Shown here piece by piece: positions 8,159-17,760 of a DNA stretch of 64,000 nucleotides (the first letter of the stretch is position 1; each line of letters opens with the position of its first letter). The notes beneath the pieces were generated by a model. That model was not told the DNA's origin. It did no database searches and saw only the letters and a list, made by a program, of their open reading frames with translations. The position numbers and the translations under genes were made by a program. The stretch lies in NCBI RefSeq assembly GCF_900106925.1, contig NZ_FNNZ01000012.1, forward strand, positions 1-64,000, written 5' to 3'. The DNA is from Thiocapsa roseopersicina. GTDB lineage: Bacteria > Pseudomonadota > Gammaproteobacteria > Chromatiales > Chromatiaceae.

Positions 8159-9286
8159 ATGAGCGAGCTCGTCTCCGTCGTCATCCCGGTCTACAACGGC
8201 GAGCGGCACGTCGGCGCTACGCTGCAATCCGTCGCCGAGCAATCGCATGGGCGTCTTGAGATCCTCGTCGTCGACGACGGCTCCACGGACGGGACCGCCG
8301 ACATCCTAAGCCTCTTTGCTCGGCAGGACACGCGGATCAGGATCCTGCGGCAGGCAAACAAAGGGGTCGCCGCGGCACGCAATCTCGGAATACGCTCCGC
8401 GCGCGGCGATTTCATCGCCCCTTTGGATGCCGACGACGTTTGGCACCCGGAGCGGATCTCCAAACAGCTACGCTGCCTACTCGATGCACCGAGCGATGTC
8501 GGCTTGGTGTATTCGCCGTGGATCACGATCGACGAATCCGGGGCCGGGATCTCTCCCTGCATGGACCGAGACCGATTCGAGGGCATTGTCTGGCTTCAGT
8601 TGATGCTGGGAAATTTTTTGGGAAGCGCGAGCACCTGCCTGATCAAGGTGGCTTGCCTTCGAAAGATCGGTCTCTACGACGAGGAGTACTTTGTGCAACG
8701 CGCGCAGGGTTGCGAGGATTGGGATCTCTATCTGCGCATTGCTCGGCGGTTCCGGCTCCTCTGCCAACCCGACTGCCTGATCGCCTATCGCCAGGTTCGC
8801 GGGAGCATGTCGGTGGATGTCGAGCAAATGATGCGATCCTATGAACGGATGATGTCGAAGGTCGGCCACCCTGGAGTCGCGTTCCCGAAACAGGTCCATC
8901 GATGGTCTCGCGCTGCCTACCTGTTGTATCTCGCGGACCGCGCCGCGTTGGCCCGTCGTGTCGGGCTGACGGCTCGCTTGCTGCTCCGGGTGATCGCTCT
9001 CGACCCCGTCCGCGTGCTCGATCCGCGGGTGGGCCGCACCCTGGCCAGATCCCTGCTCGCCGACCTTCGTTCTCGCGTTCCGGCGCCGGACCCTGCACCG
9101 GCCACGTCAAGCGAGCTTTGGAACGAGGCGACCCCGCTCTCGACGCGTCCGATCCCCGCCCGTGCGATTGTATGGGACAGCATCCGGCGCGGCCGGGAAC
9201 AAACGATCGCAGGGCTGCAGCAGTCGTTGGCGTGGCCCGTGCCCTGCGCTCCCGATCCATCCGAATCGGCTGTCGCACAGCCGTGA
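8159..9286 (+). CDS. Glycosyltransferase family 2
   Basis: This 375-aa GT2 enzyme has a complete GT-A domain: VSVVIPVYNGERHVGATL (nucleotide binding), ILVVDDGSTDGT, ANKGVAAARNLGI, and PLDADDVWHPERI carrying the DxD metal site. The acceptor-side motif EDWDLYLRIARRF follows at about residue 190. The last 80 residues are Arg/Ala/Pro-rich and probably not part of the fold. It starts 27 bp after the preceding GT2 gene and belongs to the same transcription unit. The donor sugar cannot be read from the sequence. Confidence 0.88.
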   Translation: MSELVSVVIPVYNGERHVGATLQSVAEQSHGRLEILVVDDGSTDGTADILSLFARQDTRIRILRQANKGVAAARNLGIRSARGDFIAPLDADDVWHPERISKQLRCLLDAPSDVGLVYSPWITIDESGAGISPCMDRDRFEGIVWLQLMLGNFLGSASTCLIKVACLRKIGLYDEEYFVQRAQGCEDWDLYLRIARRFRLLCQPDCLIAYRQVRGSMSVDVEQMMRSYERMMSKVGHPGVAFPKQVHRWSRAAYLLYLADRAALARRVGLTARLLLRVIALDPVRVLDPRVGRTLARSLLADLRSRVPAPDPAPATSSELWNEATPLSTRPIPARAIVWDSIRRGREQTIAGLQQSLAWPVPCAPDPSESAVAQP

Positions 9287-9371
9287 TGTCCAGGGTCTCG
9301 AGGCCAATGGGTTCGGCCCTTGTGTCGACCATCGCGTCGCCCCGGCGCAACAGTGCCCGGAGCGCCTGAAC

Positions 9372-11168
9372 GTGGCTTTATCCATCGCCGCTCGGATATC
9401 CCGGCTCGCGAGCACCGCGCAGGCGCCGCGTTGGGGCTCGCCTTTGATTATTGCGCTTGGAATCACCGCGGCTCTTCTCGAGGGCGCCGGCATGTATCTC
9501 TTCATCCCGCTTCTCGAAAGTCTAGGTGCGACATCGGGCGACACGTCGGCGGTCTCCGGCGCCTTCGCGCGCGTGTTGTCGCCGATTCCGGAGGCTTGGC
9601 GGGTCCCCGCTTTGGTGATCGGTCTGTGCATTGCGGTGATCCTCAAGAACCTGGTCGCCCAGGCCAACCACATCGTGACCCGTTATTTCGACGGACTGGT
9701 GGCCCATCGCTTACGCGCCCGTGTCCTTCGCCAAACGGTCGATTCCTGCATCGACTATCGGGTGGAGAACCGCCGATCGGATATCGTCAATACGATCGCC
9801 ACCAACACCTGGAAGGTGGGCGGTGCCCTGACTCAGCTGCATCAGATGGCTGTCTCGGGCTCGGCCATCCTGGTCTTCCTTGTTCTTCTGATGTTGATCT
9901 CCCCCACGCTGACGGTGATTGCCGCCGCTTTTCTCGGCACGACCGCCTTGATCGTCACGCTGATCTCGCGTCACGCCCAGCGTCTCGGCCAAGAAGTGGT
10001 CGATCAGAATAAGGAATTTGGACTGCGCATGTGGGAGAGCCTGGGGGGACTGCGCCTGATCCGCAGTTTCGCGCGCGAGCGCGACGAGATCGATCGCTTC
10101 GATCAGGCGTCCGACGCACTGCGGCGCAGGATTCTCAAGATGGACGTGCTCTGGGGCGTGCCGGGTCCGGTCTCCGAGATCTCGGGGGCGATCCTGATCG
10201 GCCTCCTGATCCTCGTCGGGTATCGGCTGGAGGTGGGCGTCCCCGCGCTGGCGGCTTTTCTCGCCTTGCTCTATCGGATGCAGCGACCCGTGCGCGAGGT
10301 CCTGTCCTCACGGGTCGCCTTCGATGCCGGTTTTCCCGCAGTCGAGGATGTGGCCGACTACCTGGACCGAACCGCCGAGCCTTTTCTGGTCGACGGCGAT
10401 CAGCGATTTCTTCACCTGCAACGCGGCGTGGAGTTTCGCGACGTCACCTTTCGCTACTCGGGCAACGACTCGCCCGCGCTCGATCGCGTTTCCCTTCGGA
10501 TCCCCAAGGGCAAGACGACCGCCATCGTCGGTCGCTCCGGCTCGGGCAAGTCCACCCTGATGGACCTCTTGTTCCGGTTCAGAGATCCGACGGAGGGGGA
10601 GATTCTGGTCGACGGCATTCCTCTGCATCGGCTCGAGATCCGGAGTTGGCGCGAGCGCCTCTCGATCATGTCGCAAACCGTTTACCTGCTCAACGACAGC
10701 ATCGCCGCCAACATCGGCTACGGAAAGGCGAACGCCGCACCGCAGGAGATCCGACGCGCTGCCGAGATCGCGGGGGCGGCGAGTTTCATCGAGACGCTGC
10801 CGGACGGCTACGAGACCCTGCTCGGCGACGAGGGTTTTCGTCTCTCGGGCGGGCAGCGTCAGCGCATCGCTCTGGCCCGGACGATCCTTCGCAATCCGGA
10901 TATCCTGTTGCTCGACGAGGCGACCAACGCGCTCGATGCGGAGTCCGAGCGACTCTTCCAGAGCGCACTGCGTACCTACCGCGAGGGCCGCACCCTCGTG
11001 GTAATCGCCCATCGCCTGACGACGGTCGAAGACGCCGATCAGGTCGTGATGCTCGATTCCGGGCGGGTCGTGGAGTGCGGCCCGCCCGAAGAGTTGCTCG
11101 CTGCGAACGGGCCATTCGCCCGTCTGCATCGCCTTCATGTGTCGACGGGGATTGCCCTGGAGGGATGA
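9372..11168 (+). CDS. ABC transporter, fused permease and ATPase (lipid-linked saccharide exporter type)
   Basis: This half-transporter of about 598 aa has six predicted transmembrane helices in residues 10-290, then an ATPase domain. The ATPase has Walker A VGRSGSGKST, Q-loop MSQTVYLLND, signature RLSGGQRQRIALAR, Walker B ILLLDEATNALD and H-loop VIAHRLTTV. It resembles MsbA/PglK-type exporters. The GTG at 9372 is preferred because GGAG lies 9 nt upstream; the long form from 9162 would overlap the previous gene by 125 bp. It overlaps the next GT gene by 4 bp. It probably acts as a homodimer flipping a lipid-linked oligosaccharide, since no Wzx flippase is present in the window. Confidence 0.88.
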   Translation: MALSIAARISRLASTAQAPRWGSPLIIALGITAALLEGAGMYLFIPLLESLGATSGDTSAVSGAFARVLSPIPEAWRVPALVIGLCIAVILKNLVAQANHIVTRYFDGLVAHRLRARVLRQTVDSCIDYRVENRRSDIVNTIATNTWKVGGALTQLHQMAVSGSAILVFLVLLMLISPTLTVIAAAFLGTTALIVTLISRHAQRLGQEVVDQNKEFGLRMWESLGGLRLIRSFARERDEIDRFDQASDALRRRILKMDVLWGVPGPVSEISGAILIGLLILVGYRLEVGVPALAAFLALLYRMQRPVREVLSSRVAFDAGFPAVEDVADYLDRTAEPFLVDGDQRFLHLQRGVEFRDVTFRYSGNDSPALDRVSLRIPKGKTTAIVGRSGSGKSTLMDLLFRFRDPTEGEILVDGIPLHRLEIRSWRERLSIMSQTVYLLNDSIAANIGYGKANAAPQEIRRAAEIAGAASFIETLPDGYETLLGDEGFRLSGGQRQRIALARTILRNPDILLLDEATNALDAESERLFQSALRTYREGRTLVVIAHRLTTVEDADQVVMLDSGRVVECGPPEELLAANGPFARLHRLHVSTGIALEG

Positions 11169-12400
11169 CGTCTGTGCCGTATCGAATCATGGATCTGGAG
11201 CTGTCCCGGCCGCTCACCGGCTTCACCCTCGCGTCGCACGAGACGGGGTATGCCCTGGTCGTGCGGTGGGATGGCCGAATCATTGGCTTTCTCATGAAAG
11301 AAACGCCCGAGGGGTTCCGGATGGAAGAGGATGAGCTTCGCGAGCTCCTCGAACGCGAGCTCGCGCTGCGGATCTTGAACGTCAAGCTCGAGGGATCGCT
11401 TGCGGATCGCTGGCCCGCGACGCCTGTACTCGAGCCCCCGTCGCTGACCATCGCGATCTGCACGAAAGACCGGGCCGCGCGACTTGCCCGTTTGCTCGAC
11501 TCGCTCGAGGCGGTCAGGGGCCAGTCCGCATTTCGAGCGCTTGAGATCCTGGTCGTCGACAACGCATCCGTCGATCCCGATACGCGCGAGGTCGCCGAGT
11601 CGCGAACCGACGTATGCTATCGTTTCGAGCCCAAAACCGGGCTCGACTTCGCGCGCAACATGGCCCTCGAGACCGCGACCGGTGATTTGATCGCCTACCT
11701 GGACGACGACGTGGTCGTGGACCGGGGCTGGTTGTCGGGGCTCTACCGTGTCTGGGCCGACTGCCCGGATGCCGGCGGCTATTCCGGCCTGGTTCTCCCC
11801 TATCGGCTCGATACGCCCGCGCAGATCCGGTTCGAGCGCGAAGGCGGATTCGGGCGTGGTTTCGAGCGCATCCATCATCGAGGCGCTCAGCTCGGAAACC
11901 CGCTCCATCCCGTGGGCGCCGGGGTTGTCGGAGCGGGTGCGAACATGTGCTTTCGCAGGGATCTGCTTCTTGCTCTCGGGGGATTCGACGAGGCTCTGGA
12001 TACGGGCGCACCGCTCCCGGGCGGAGGCGATCTCGACATCTTCTACCGCGTCCTTCGCAGCGGGCATGCCATCGTCTACGAGCCGAGCTACGCGGTGTTC
12101 CACGAGCATCGCGAGACCATGGCCCAGCTGCGGCGTCAGTACTGGTCCTGGGGCCTTGGCTTCATGGCCTTCCTGGAGAAGGCACGACGCACGGATCCCG
12201 CGATGCGCCGGCGTCAGGACGCGATGGTGAGCTGGTGGTTTCGCGATAAGCTGATCTCGTTGGCGGGCGCCCTGAGCGCTCTCGATCTGAGGCGCGCCGG
12301 TGACCTTGCCGCGGAGTTACGCGGCGCAATCCAGGGTCTGCTCGGCGAATACGACCGTTCCGTGGCACGCAGCCGCCGAATCCGCGAGCAGGTCGCATGA
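11165..12400 (+). CDS. Glycosyltransferase family 2 with extra N-terminal domain
   Basis: The first 90 or so residues of this 411-aa protein (SRPLTGFTLASHETGYALVV onward) form a separate domain found here and in the next gene. The GT2 domain follows: LTIAICTKDRAARLARLL, ILVVDNASVDPDT, TGLDFARNMALE, YLDDDVVVDRGWL, then GAGANMCFRRDLLLALGGFD and GGGDLDIFYRVLRSGH. ATG 11165 overlaps the ABC gene stop (ATGA); GTG 11174 in the same frame sits better behind the GGAGGG box. The tight overlaps from 9372 to 13698 point to one operon with coupled translation. Sugar and linkage are unknown. Confidence 0.86.
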   Translation: MTSVPYRIMDLELSRPLTGFTLASHETGYALVVRWDGRIIGFLMKETPEGFRMEEDELRELLERELALRILNVKLEGSLADRWPATPVLEPPSLTIAICTKDRAARLARLLDSLEAVRGQSAFRALEILVVDNASVDPDTREVAESRTDVCYRFEPKTGLDFARNMALETATGDLIAYLDDDVVVDRGWLSGLYRVWADCPDAGGYSGLVLPYRLDTPAQIRFEREGGFGRGFERIHHRGAQLGNPLHPVGAGVVGAGANMCFRRDLLLALGGFDEALDTGAPLPGGGDLDIFYRVLRSGHAIVYEPSYAVFHEHRETMAQLRRQYWSWGLGFMAFLEKARRTDPAMRRRQDAMVSWWFRDKLISLAGALSALDLRRAGDLAAELRGAIQGLLGEYDRSVARSRRIREQVA

Positions 12401-13698
12401 GCTGGGATATCGTCCACCTGGATCTCAAGCAGGCGCCCACTATCCTGGATGCCGGCGCTTCTCCCGTCTACGTCGTCTATTGGTGGGGAGATCTGCCGTT
12501 GGGCGCGCACGCCTACGCACCCGAGGAGCTCCCGTTGCGCCGGGACCGCCTCCTTGCACTCGCGGCCGGATTTCTTGCCGAGCAGGTCGCCAGCCGCTCC
12601 CCCGGATTCGGCGGTCCGCCTCTCGCGCGTTATGACGGCCAAGCCCTTATGCAGCCGCCGTTGGCCCAGGTGCGGGATCTCCGTGTGACCTCGGCTTTGT
12701 TGTCGGAGCTGGAGCGGCCTGTCCACCCGGATGCCGACGAATTGTCGGTCATTGTCTGTACGCGTGATCGGCCCCGGCCCTTGCGAACCTGTCTGAATGC
12801 CTTGTCGGTTCAGAATGCGCCGCCGGGCGAGATCTTGGTGGTCGACAATTCGTCCGGGCGTACGGCCGCATCGGTCTGTCTCGATTTCCCTCGGGTGCGA
12901 TATCTGCATGAGCCGAGCCCGGGACTGAGCCGCGCACGCAATTGCGGTGTCGCGGCATCGACGCGTCCACTCGTCGCCTTTACCGACGACGATGTCGAGG
13001 TCCACGAACGCTGGTCGGGCGAGATCGTCCGTGCATTCCAGGCATCGGATGTCGAATCGGTGACGGGTCTGGTGATTCCCGCGACGCTCGATTCCGAGGC
13101 ACAACGGGTCTTTCAGATGGAGATGGGCGGTTTCGGGGCAAGCTGCCTGCCGACACGGTTCGGTCAGGTCTTCTTCGAAGAGACCCGTCATCGCGGCACA
13201 CAGGTGTGGCATGTCGGTGCCGGTGCCAACATGGCTTTTCGCCGTCGCCTCTTCGAGCGCATCGGTGGCTTCGATGAACGGCTCGGCGCCGGTGCGGCCG
13301 GTTGCTCGGAAGATTCCGAGATCTGGTATCGCATCCTCGCGACCGGAGGGGACTGTCTCTACGAGCCTCGCGCCGTGGTCTTTCACCATCATCGCGAGGA
13401 CTGGCACGGCTTGAAGCGCCAGATGCGCGCCTATATGCGCGGTCATGTCGCCGCGCTGGTGGTCCAGCACGACCGCTATCGGCATCGCGGAAACCTTCAC
13501 CGTATCCTCGTGCAGCTCCCGCGCTACTTCATGCGAGCCGGTCTCGACGCTGTTCGCAACGCCAAGCCGTATCGCGGACGTGTACTGCTCGAAGAGATTC
13601 GCGGTTGGCTCGGAGGTGTCCTGTTTCTCTTTAATCCGATGTGGCGCTCGCGCCCCGCGGTGCCGACGATCGCCCCGCCGAACGAGCAGGGGAGCTAA
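12397..13698 (+). CDS. Glycosyltransferase family 2, paralogue of the preceding gene
   Basis: This 433-aa protein shares its layout with the gene before it: an N-terminal domain of about 110 residues (VYVVYWWGDLPLGAHAYAPE), then a GT2 domain with LSVIVCTRDRPRPLRTCL, ILVVDNSSG, PGLSRARNCGVAAS, AFTDDDVEVHERW, GAGANMAFRRRLFERIGGFD and EDSEIWYRILATGG. The start overlaps the upstream stop by 4 bp. The C-terminal part, about 60 residues rich in Arg and aromatics, may contact the membrane. The pair probably arose by duplication and may add consecutive residues of the repeat unit. Confidence 0.86.
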   Translation: MSWDIVHLDLKQAPTILDAGASPVYVVYWWGDLPLGAHAYAPEELPLRRDRLLALAAGFLAEQVASRSPGFGGPPLARYDGQALMQPPLAQVRDLRVTSALLSELERPVHPDADELSVIVCTRDRPRPLRTCLNALSVQNAPPGEILVVDNSSGRTAASVCLDFPRVRYLHEPSPGLSRARNCGVAASTRPLVAFTDDDVEVHERWSGEIVRAFQASDVESVTGLVIPATLDSEAQRVFQMEMGGFGASCLPTRFGQVFFEETRHRGTQVWHVGAGANMAFRRRLFERIGGFDERLGAGAAGCSEDSEIWYRILATGGDCLYEPRAVVFHHHREDWHGLKRQMRAYMRGHVAALVVQHDRYRHRGNLHRILVQLPRYFMRAGLDAVRNAKPYRGRVLLEEIRGWLGGVLFLFNPMWRSRPAVPTIAPPNEQGS

Positions 13699-13703
13699 GG
13701 CGT

Positions 13704-14480
13704 ATGCAGAAGAGGCGCTTAAGGCCGTTTCTTGCCCTAAATCCGTTCCCGAACGGCTTGACCGACGGCCTGTTCTATCGCGAGAAGATGCGCGCCATCC
13801 ATCGCATCGCCCCCGACTGTTTGAGTCACGGCGGCGCGTCGGCGAGGGTGCTCGAGATCGGGGGAGGGCGCAGCGGTCTCGCGAGTCTGCTCTATCCAGA
13901 CGCCCGGGTGACGACGCTGGACCGAGATCGTTCGTTGCTCGGACAGGGGCCGTCCGCAGACACGGCCGAGCCGGTGTGCGCCGATGCTTGTCGGCTGCCT
14001 TTCCCGGACGGCGCGTTCGATGTCGTGACCCTCTTCGACGTGCTCGAGCATATCGAGGACGACGCGACAGCGGCGCGCGAGGCGCTACGTGTGACGCGTG
14101 CCGGCGGTTGGCTTCTCTTATCCACCCCCGGAGCCGATTGGCATTATCCGTATTACCGCGCGATGCGGCGCTGGTGTCCGCCCGAGTCCAGCTTGATGCA
14201 GGACTGGGGTCACGTGCGCCGTGGCTACCGCACCGAGACCCTCGTCGGCCTATTCGGCGCGAGGCCCGCAGTCTCCGCAACCTTCATCAACCCGCTCACC
14301 GCCTTTTATCACGACATCGCCTTCTCGAATCTGGGCCGGCGCAAACGTCGGCTGCTCTACGGCGTTGCCGCTCCGATCGCGCTCGTCGGCTACCTTCTGC
14401 ATTACCGGACAGCGCCCGGGACGGAGGTCGCGATGGCCTGGCAAAAACCCGACATGGCGGGCGAGGGGGCAACGGCTTGA
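13704..14480 (+). CDS. Class I SAM-dependent methyltransferase
   Basis: This 258-aa protein has the Methyltransf_11 pattern: VLEIGGGRSGLASLL (SAM-binding glycine loop, about residue 48), VTTLDRDRS (ribose-binding acidic end of strand 2), CADACRLPFPDGAFDVVTLF (motif II), DVLEHIEDD, and LRVTRAGGWLLLSTPG. The start is 3 bp after the previous stop region with AAGG nearby; the longer frame from 13641 overlaps that gene. It lies among glycosyltransferases, so a sugar or lipid-linked glycan is the likely acceptor. An O-methyl cap that ends chain growth is one possibility, but only inference. Confidence 0.85.
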   Translation: MQKRRLRPFLALNPFPNGLTDGLFYREKMRAIHRIAPDCLSHGGASARVLEIGGGRSGLASLLYPDARVTTLDRDRSLLGQGPSADTAEPVCADACRLPFPDGAFDVVTLFDVLEHIEDDATAAREALRVTRAGGWLLLSTPGADWHYPYYRAMRRWCPPESSLMQDWGHVRRGYRTETLVGLFGARPAVSATFINPLTAFYHDIAFSNLGRRKRRLLYGVAAPIALVGYLLHYRTAPGTEVAMAWQKPDMAGEGATA

Positions 14481-15709
14481 CATCACGCGCTCCTCCCAAG
14501 GTTGCGATCTTTCCCTGGGGCGATGTGGTGGAGGAGTTCCTCGATCCGATCGGGCTCGATCTGGATGCCTTCGCGCAGCGGATGACAGGCGGCTGGCTCT
14601 TCGGCTATGTCGCGGCGTTCCAGTCGCTCGGCTGGGATGCCGTCATTCTCTGTGCCTCCGAGCGGCTGACAACTCCCCGGTGTCTGACCCATGCCGGGAC
14701 GGGTGCAGCCATCTGGGCCGTACCCGGGCGTCGGAGCATCGCCCGTCGCGACTCGATCAAGAGCGCGAGACAGATCCTGCGCACGCCTTGGCGCGCCTTC
14801 AGGCGGATTCTGCGTTCCGAGGGTTGCTCGATCGTCTTGGTGCAGGAGTACGAGTACGCTCGATTCGACGCGCTCGCCGTGCTTGCAAGGCTGCTCGGTC
14901 TGCCGGTGTTCGCGACCTTTCAGGGCGGGGATCTGACACTGTCGCCGCTGGAAGCGCGTATTCGGCCCTGGACGTTGCGTCTGGCGCAGGGCCTCATCGT
15001 GCCCTCCACGCGTGAGCGTGAGCGACTGGCCCGGACCTATAAGGCTTCGAATCTGCGGATTGCCGATATTCCGAACCCGATCGACGCCGACGAGTGGCGC
15101 GCCTCTTCTCGATCGGAATGCCGGTCCGAGTGGGGGCTGCCGGAGCAGGACCTGGTGGTCGTGAATCACGGTCGTATCGACATGTATCGCAAGGGATTGG
15201 ATGTCCTTCTTGCGGCTTGGTCGGCGTTCTCGGACTCTCATCCGACGGCGCGTCTTCTGATCCTGGGTTCGGGGCCGGACCAAGCCGCGTTCGGCGAGGC
15301 CATCGGTGGGTCCGGCGCCAAAGGCATCATCTGGGAGAATGCCTACTCGACCGATCGCCCGAGGTTGCGTCGTTGGCTCTCGGCCGCGGACATCTACGTG
15401 ACCACCTCGCGCGTCGAGGGGATGCCGGTGGCTCCGTTGGAGGCGATGGCCTGCGGCTTGCCTGTCGTCGCGAGCCGAGCGCATGGATTGCCGGACATCT
15501 TCCGCGACGGCGAGGCGTCCGGAGGAATCCTGGTGGACTGCGAGGATACGGCGGGTGTTGCAAACGCCTTGTCCCGCTTGGCCGACGCGCCGAAGCTTTG
15601 TGCCGAGCTCGGCCGGGCTGCTCGAGCCTGCATCGAGACACGTTTTGCCATTCCCGTGGTTGCCGGGGCCCTGTCTCGTCTTATGGCCAAATCAAGATCC
15701 GGCACCTGA
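14477..15709 (+). CDS. Glycosyltransferase family 4 (GT-B)
   Basis: This GT-B enzyme of about 410 aa has an N-terminal Rossmann half beginning PPKVAIFPWGDVVEEFLDPI and FATFQGGDLT mid-way. The C-terminal GT4 half has VVNHGRIDMYRKGLDVLLAA, LILGSGPD, and the donor-phosphate motif SRVEGMPVAPLEAMACGLPV. The frame is open far upstream, but TTG 14477, overlapping the methyltransferase TGA and preceded by GAGGGGG at 8 nt, is the best start. It ends the tightly packed unit that begins at 6890; a 235-bp spacer without a gene follows. Confidence 0.85.
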   Translation: MTSRAPPKVAIFPWGDVVEEFLDPIGLDLDAFAQRMTGGWLFGYVAAFQSLGWDAVILCASERLTTPRCLTHAGTGAAIWAVPGRRSIARRDSIKSARQILRTPWRAFRRILRSEGCSIVLVQEYEYARFDALAVLARLLGLPVFATFQGGDLTLSPLEARIRPWTLRLAQGLIVPSTRERERLARTYKASNLRIADIPNPIDADEWRASSRSECRSEWGLPEQDLVVVNHGRIDMYRKGLDVLLAAWSAFSDSHPTARLLILGSGPDQAAFGEAIGGSGAKGIIWENAYSTDRPRLRRWLSAADIYVTTSRVEGMPVAPLEAMACGLPVVASRAHGLPDIFRDGEASGGILVDCEDTAGVANALSRLADAPKLCAELGRAARACIETRFAIPVVAGALSRLMAKSRSGT

Positions 15710-15944
15710 CGCGGCCGAGCCGGCGATCGACCCGAGCGCACCCGAGCCGGGCGGCTTTCCCGCCACGCCAAGTCCTGGCATAGTCGCGGTGCGCTCGCAG
15801 GGATCAGGGCACCCCGACATGCTTGGATTCTTGGCAACGCAGGGTGCGGGATGTTTAATGCGATGAAGAAAAGGCCTGCCGTGTACAACGAGCCGGAACA
15901 TCCCGGTCGCAACGGACTAAAAAGATCAAAGCGGAGACAGGGTA

Positions 15945-16910
15945 ATGGGTTACGGGCTGAGAAAGCGAGTTCTGGTGACCGGCGGGGCAGGTTTTTTGGG
16001 GTCGCATCTGTGCGAGCGGTTGCTCTCGGACGGCCACGACGTGATCTGTCTGGACAACTTCTTCACGGGCACCAAGGACAATGTCATCCATCTGTTGGAT
16101 CGTCCACATTTCGAGATCCTACGCCACGACGTGACCTTCCCGCTCTATGTCGAGGTCGACGAGATCTACAATCTCGCCTGTCCCGCATCCCCCATCCACT
16201 ATCAACACGATCCGGTGCAGACCACAAAGACCTCGGTCCACGGCGCGATCAACATGCTGGGGCTCGCCAAACGCATCAAGGCGAAGATCTTCCAGGCCTC
16301 CACGAGCGAGGTCTACGGCGACCCGAAGGTGCACCCGCAGGTCGAAGGCTACTGGGGACACGTCAATCCCATCGGGCTTCGCTCCTGTTACGACGAAGGC
16401 AAACGCTGCGCCGAGACCCTCTTTTTCGATTATCGCCGACAGCACAATCTGCGCATCAAGGTCGCGAGGATCTTCAATACCTATGGCCCGCGGATGCATC
16501 CCAACGACGGACGCGTCGTTTCGAACTTCATCGTCCAAGCCCTTCGCAATCAACCCATCACCATCTACGGTGGCGGATCCCAGACCCGATCCTTCTGTTA
16601 TGTCGACGATTTGATCGAGGCTTTCGTGCGGCTCATGGACACGCCGGACGACTTCACGGGCCCCGTCAACGTCGGCAATCCCAACGAGTTCACGATCCTC
16701 GAGCTGGCAACCAAGGTCATCGAGCTGACCGGCTCCCGCTCGGAGCTGAGCTATAAACCGCTCCCCAGCGATGATCCCACACAGCGCCAGCCGGACATCA
16801 GCCTTGCCAAATCCGCAATGGATTGGGAGCCTGCGGTGCCTCTCGCCACCGGTCTTCAGCGCACGATCGCGTATTTCGACGAACTATTGGGAAGAACTCC
16901 CGTCGGATAA
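15945..16910 (+). CDS. UDP-glucuronate decarboxylase (UDP-xylose synthase)
   Basis: This 321-aa SDR enzyme converts UDP-glucuronate to UDP-xylose with bound NAD. It shows the Rossmann motif [10 protein letters not shown] near residue 13, [10 protein letters not shown], the UXS-typical [12 protein letters not shown], the STSEVYGDP segment with the catalytic Ser/Thr, Y-D-E-G-K (catalytic Tyr and Lys) in [11 protein letters not shown], and [10 protein letters not shown]. The family is usually about 310-320 aa, so it is complete. GAGACAGGGTA precedes the ATG. It indicates that the polysaccharide contains xylose or a xylose-derived sugar. The UDP-glucose dehydrogenase that feeds it is not in the window. 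Confidence 0.92.
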   Translation: MGYGLRKRVLVTGGAGFLGSHLCERLLSDGHDVICLDNFFTGTKDNVIHLLDRPHFEILRHDVTFPLYVEVDEIYNLACPASPIHYQHDPVQTTKTSVHGAINMLGLAKRIKAKIFQASTSEVYGDPKVHPQVEGYWGHVNPIGLRSCYDEGKRCAETLFFDYRRQHNLRIKVARIFNTYGPRMHPNDGRVVSNFIVQALRNQPITIYGGGSQTRSFCYVDDLIEAFVRLMDTPDDFTGPVNVGNPNEFTILELATKVIELTGSRSELSYKPLPSDDPTQRQPDISLAKSAMDWEPAVPLATGLQRTIAYFDELLGRTPVG

Positions 16911-16921
16911 GGGTTGTCGCA

Positions 16922-17746
16922 ATGAGCCCAATCAAAACACTTGAGAACGGAGTGCGCTTGGTCTACGGGGTCGCGACCTCGCCGCTGCGCAAGGGCAACG
17001 TCGTGCTCTTTCATCAGGCACGCAGCGGGAGCTCCGTGCTCGCCGATCTGATGGGGCAGCATCCCGAGGTTATGTGGGGAGGCGAGATCTTCCATCACTT
17101 CCCGGGGCGCCGTCAGGAGGCCGTAAAGAAGCTCAAGGGACGTATGCTTTATGCCGGACGCCGTTTCTACGGGTTCGACCTTCAGCTCTATCAACTCAAA
17201 CCGCTCGGATTCGAGCTGCCGGATTTCATCGTGCAGCTCAAGCAGCTCGGGTTTACTCACTTCGCCATGCTGGAGCGGCGCAACCTAGTCCGTCTCGTCA
17301 TTTCGGCACTCAATGCACGCCAATCGGGTGTGTGGCAGAAGAAGGGGCAATCCAAGCCGGAGTTCAAGGGAATCAATATCGATCTCGCAGCGGCCATGCT
17401 CCAATTCCTCGAGACCGATCAGGAGCGCAACGTCGTTCACGATGCACGCGGAGGCTTTCCCGTCTCACTCATCGGGTGGCTCGATTATCTGCAGGCAGGT
17501 TACGATAGCTTGCGAACCCAGTTAAATCATGAGTGCATGCTCTCGCTTGAGTTCGAAAGGGATATCGAAACCGATCCGACACGCGCGTACCGCATGTTCT
17601 GCGATTTCCTGCACATCACGCCTGCCGAGGTTTCACCTCGCTTGTCTCGAACGACGCCTTTCCCACTCTCCGAGGTCGTCGTCAACTTCTCCGACTTAAG
17701 ATCCTATCTCACCGCCACGCCATACGAATGGATGCTTGACGGATAG
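16922..17746 (+). CDS. Sulfotransferase family protein
   Basis: This 274-aa protein has a P-loop-like 5'-phosphosulfate-binding motif near the N-terminus (LFHQARSGSSVLADLMGQHP), the first of seven such proteins in the window. A second typical element, MLERRNLVRLVISALNAR (about 115-135), corresponds to the 3'-phosphate-binding R-x-x-x-x-x-x-S region. It transfers sulfate from PAPS to a hydroxyl, presumably on the exopolysaccharide. The ATG at 16922 lies 11 bp after the UXS stop with AAGGG upstream, so the two genes are probably co-transcribed. The acceptor is unknown. Confidence 0.8.
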   Translation: MSPIKTLENGVRLVYGVATSPLRKGNVVLFHQARSGSSVLADLMGQHPEVMWGGEIFHHFPGRRQEAVKKLKGRMLYAGRRFYGFDLQLYQLKPLGFELPDFIVQLKQLGFTHFAMLERRNLVRLVISALNARQSGVWQKKGQSKPEFKGINIDLAAAMLQFLETDQERNVVHDARGGFPVSLIGWLDYLQAGYDSLRTQLNHECMLSLEFERDIETDPTRAYRMFCDFLHITPAEVSPRLSRTTPFPLSEVVVNFSDLRSYLTATPYEWMLDG

Positions 17747-17760
17747 AGTCCGTCGCGCTC

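Noticed and set aside
10031-11164. Upstream extension of the GT2 frame starting at 11165
   Set aside because: It overlaps the ABC transporter fully and encodes Arg-rich nonsense; the GT2 similarity begins after 11165.
12214-14280. 688-aa minus-strand open frame
   Set aside because: It lies opposite two or three well-supported glycosyltransferase and methyltransferase genes; its translation is Arg-rich low-complexity sequence, the usual antisense shadow in GC-rich DNA.
15851-16756. 301-aa plus-strand frame overlapping the UDP-xylose synthase gene
   Set aside because: It is out of frame with the strongly conserved UXS protein and is Arg-rich; shadow frame.
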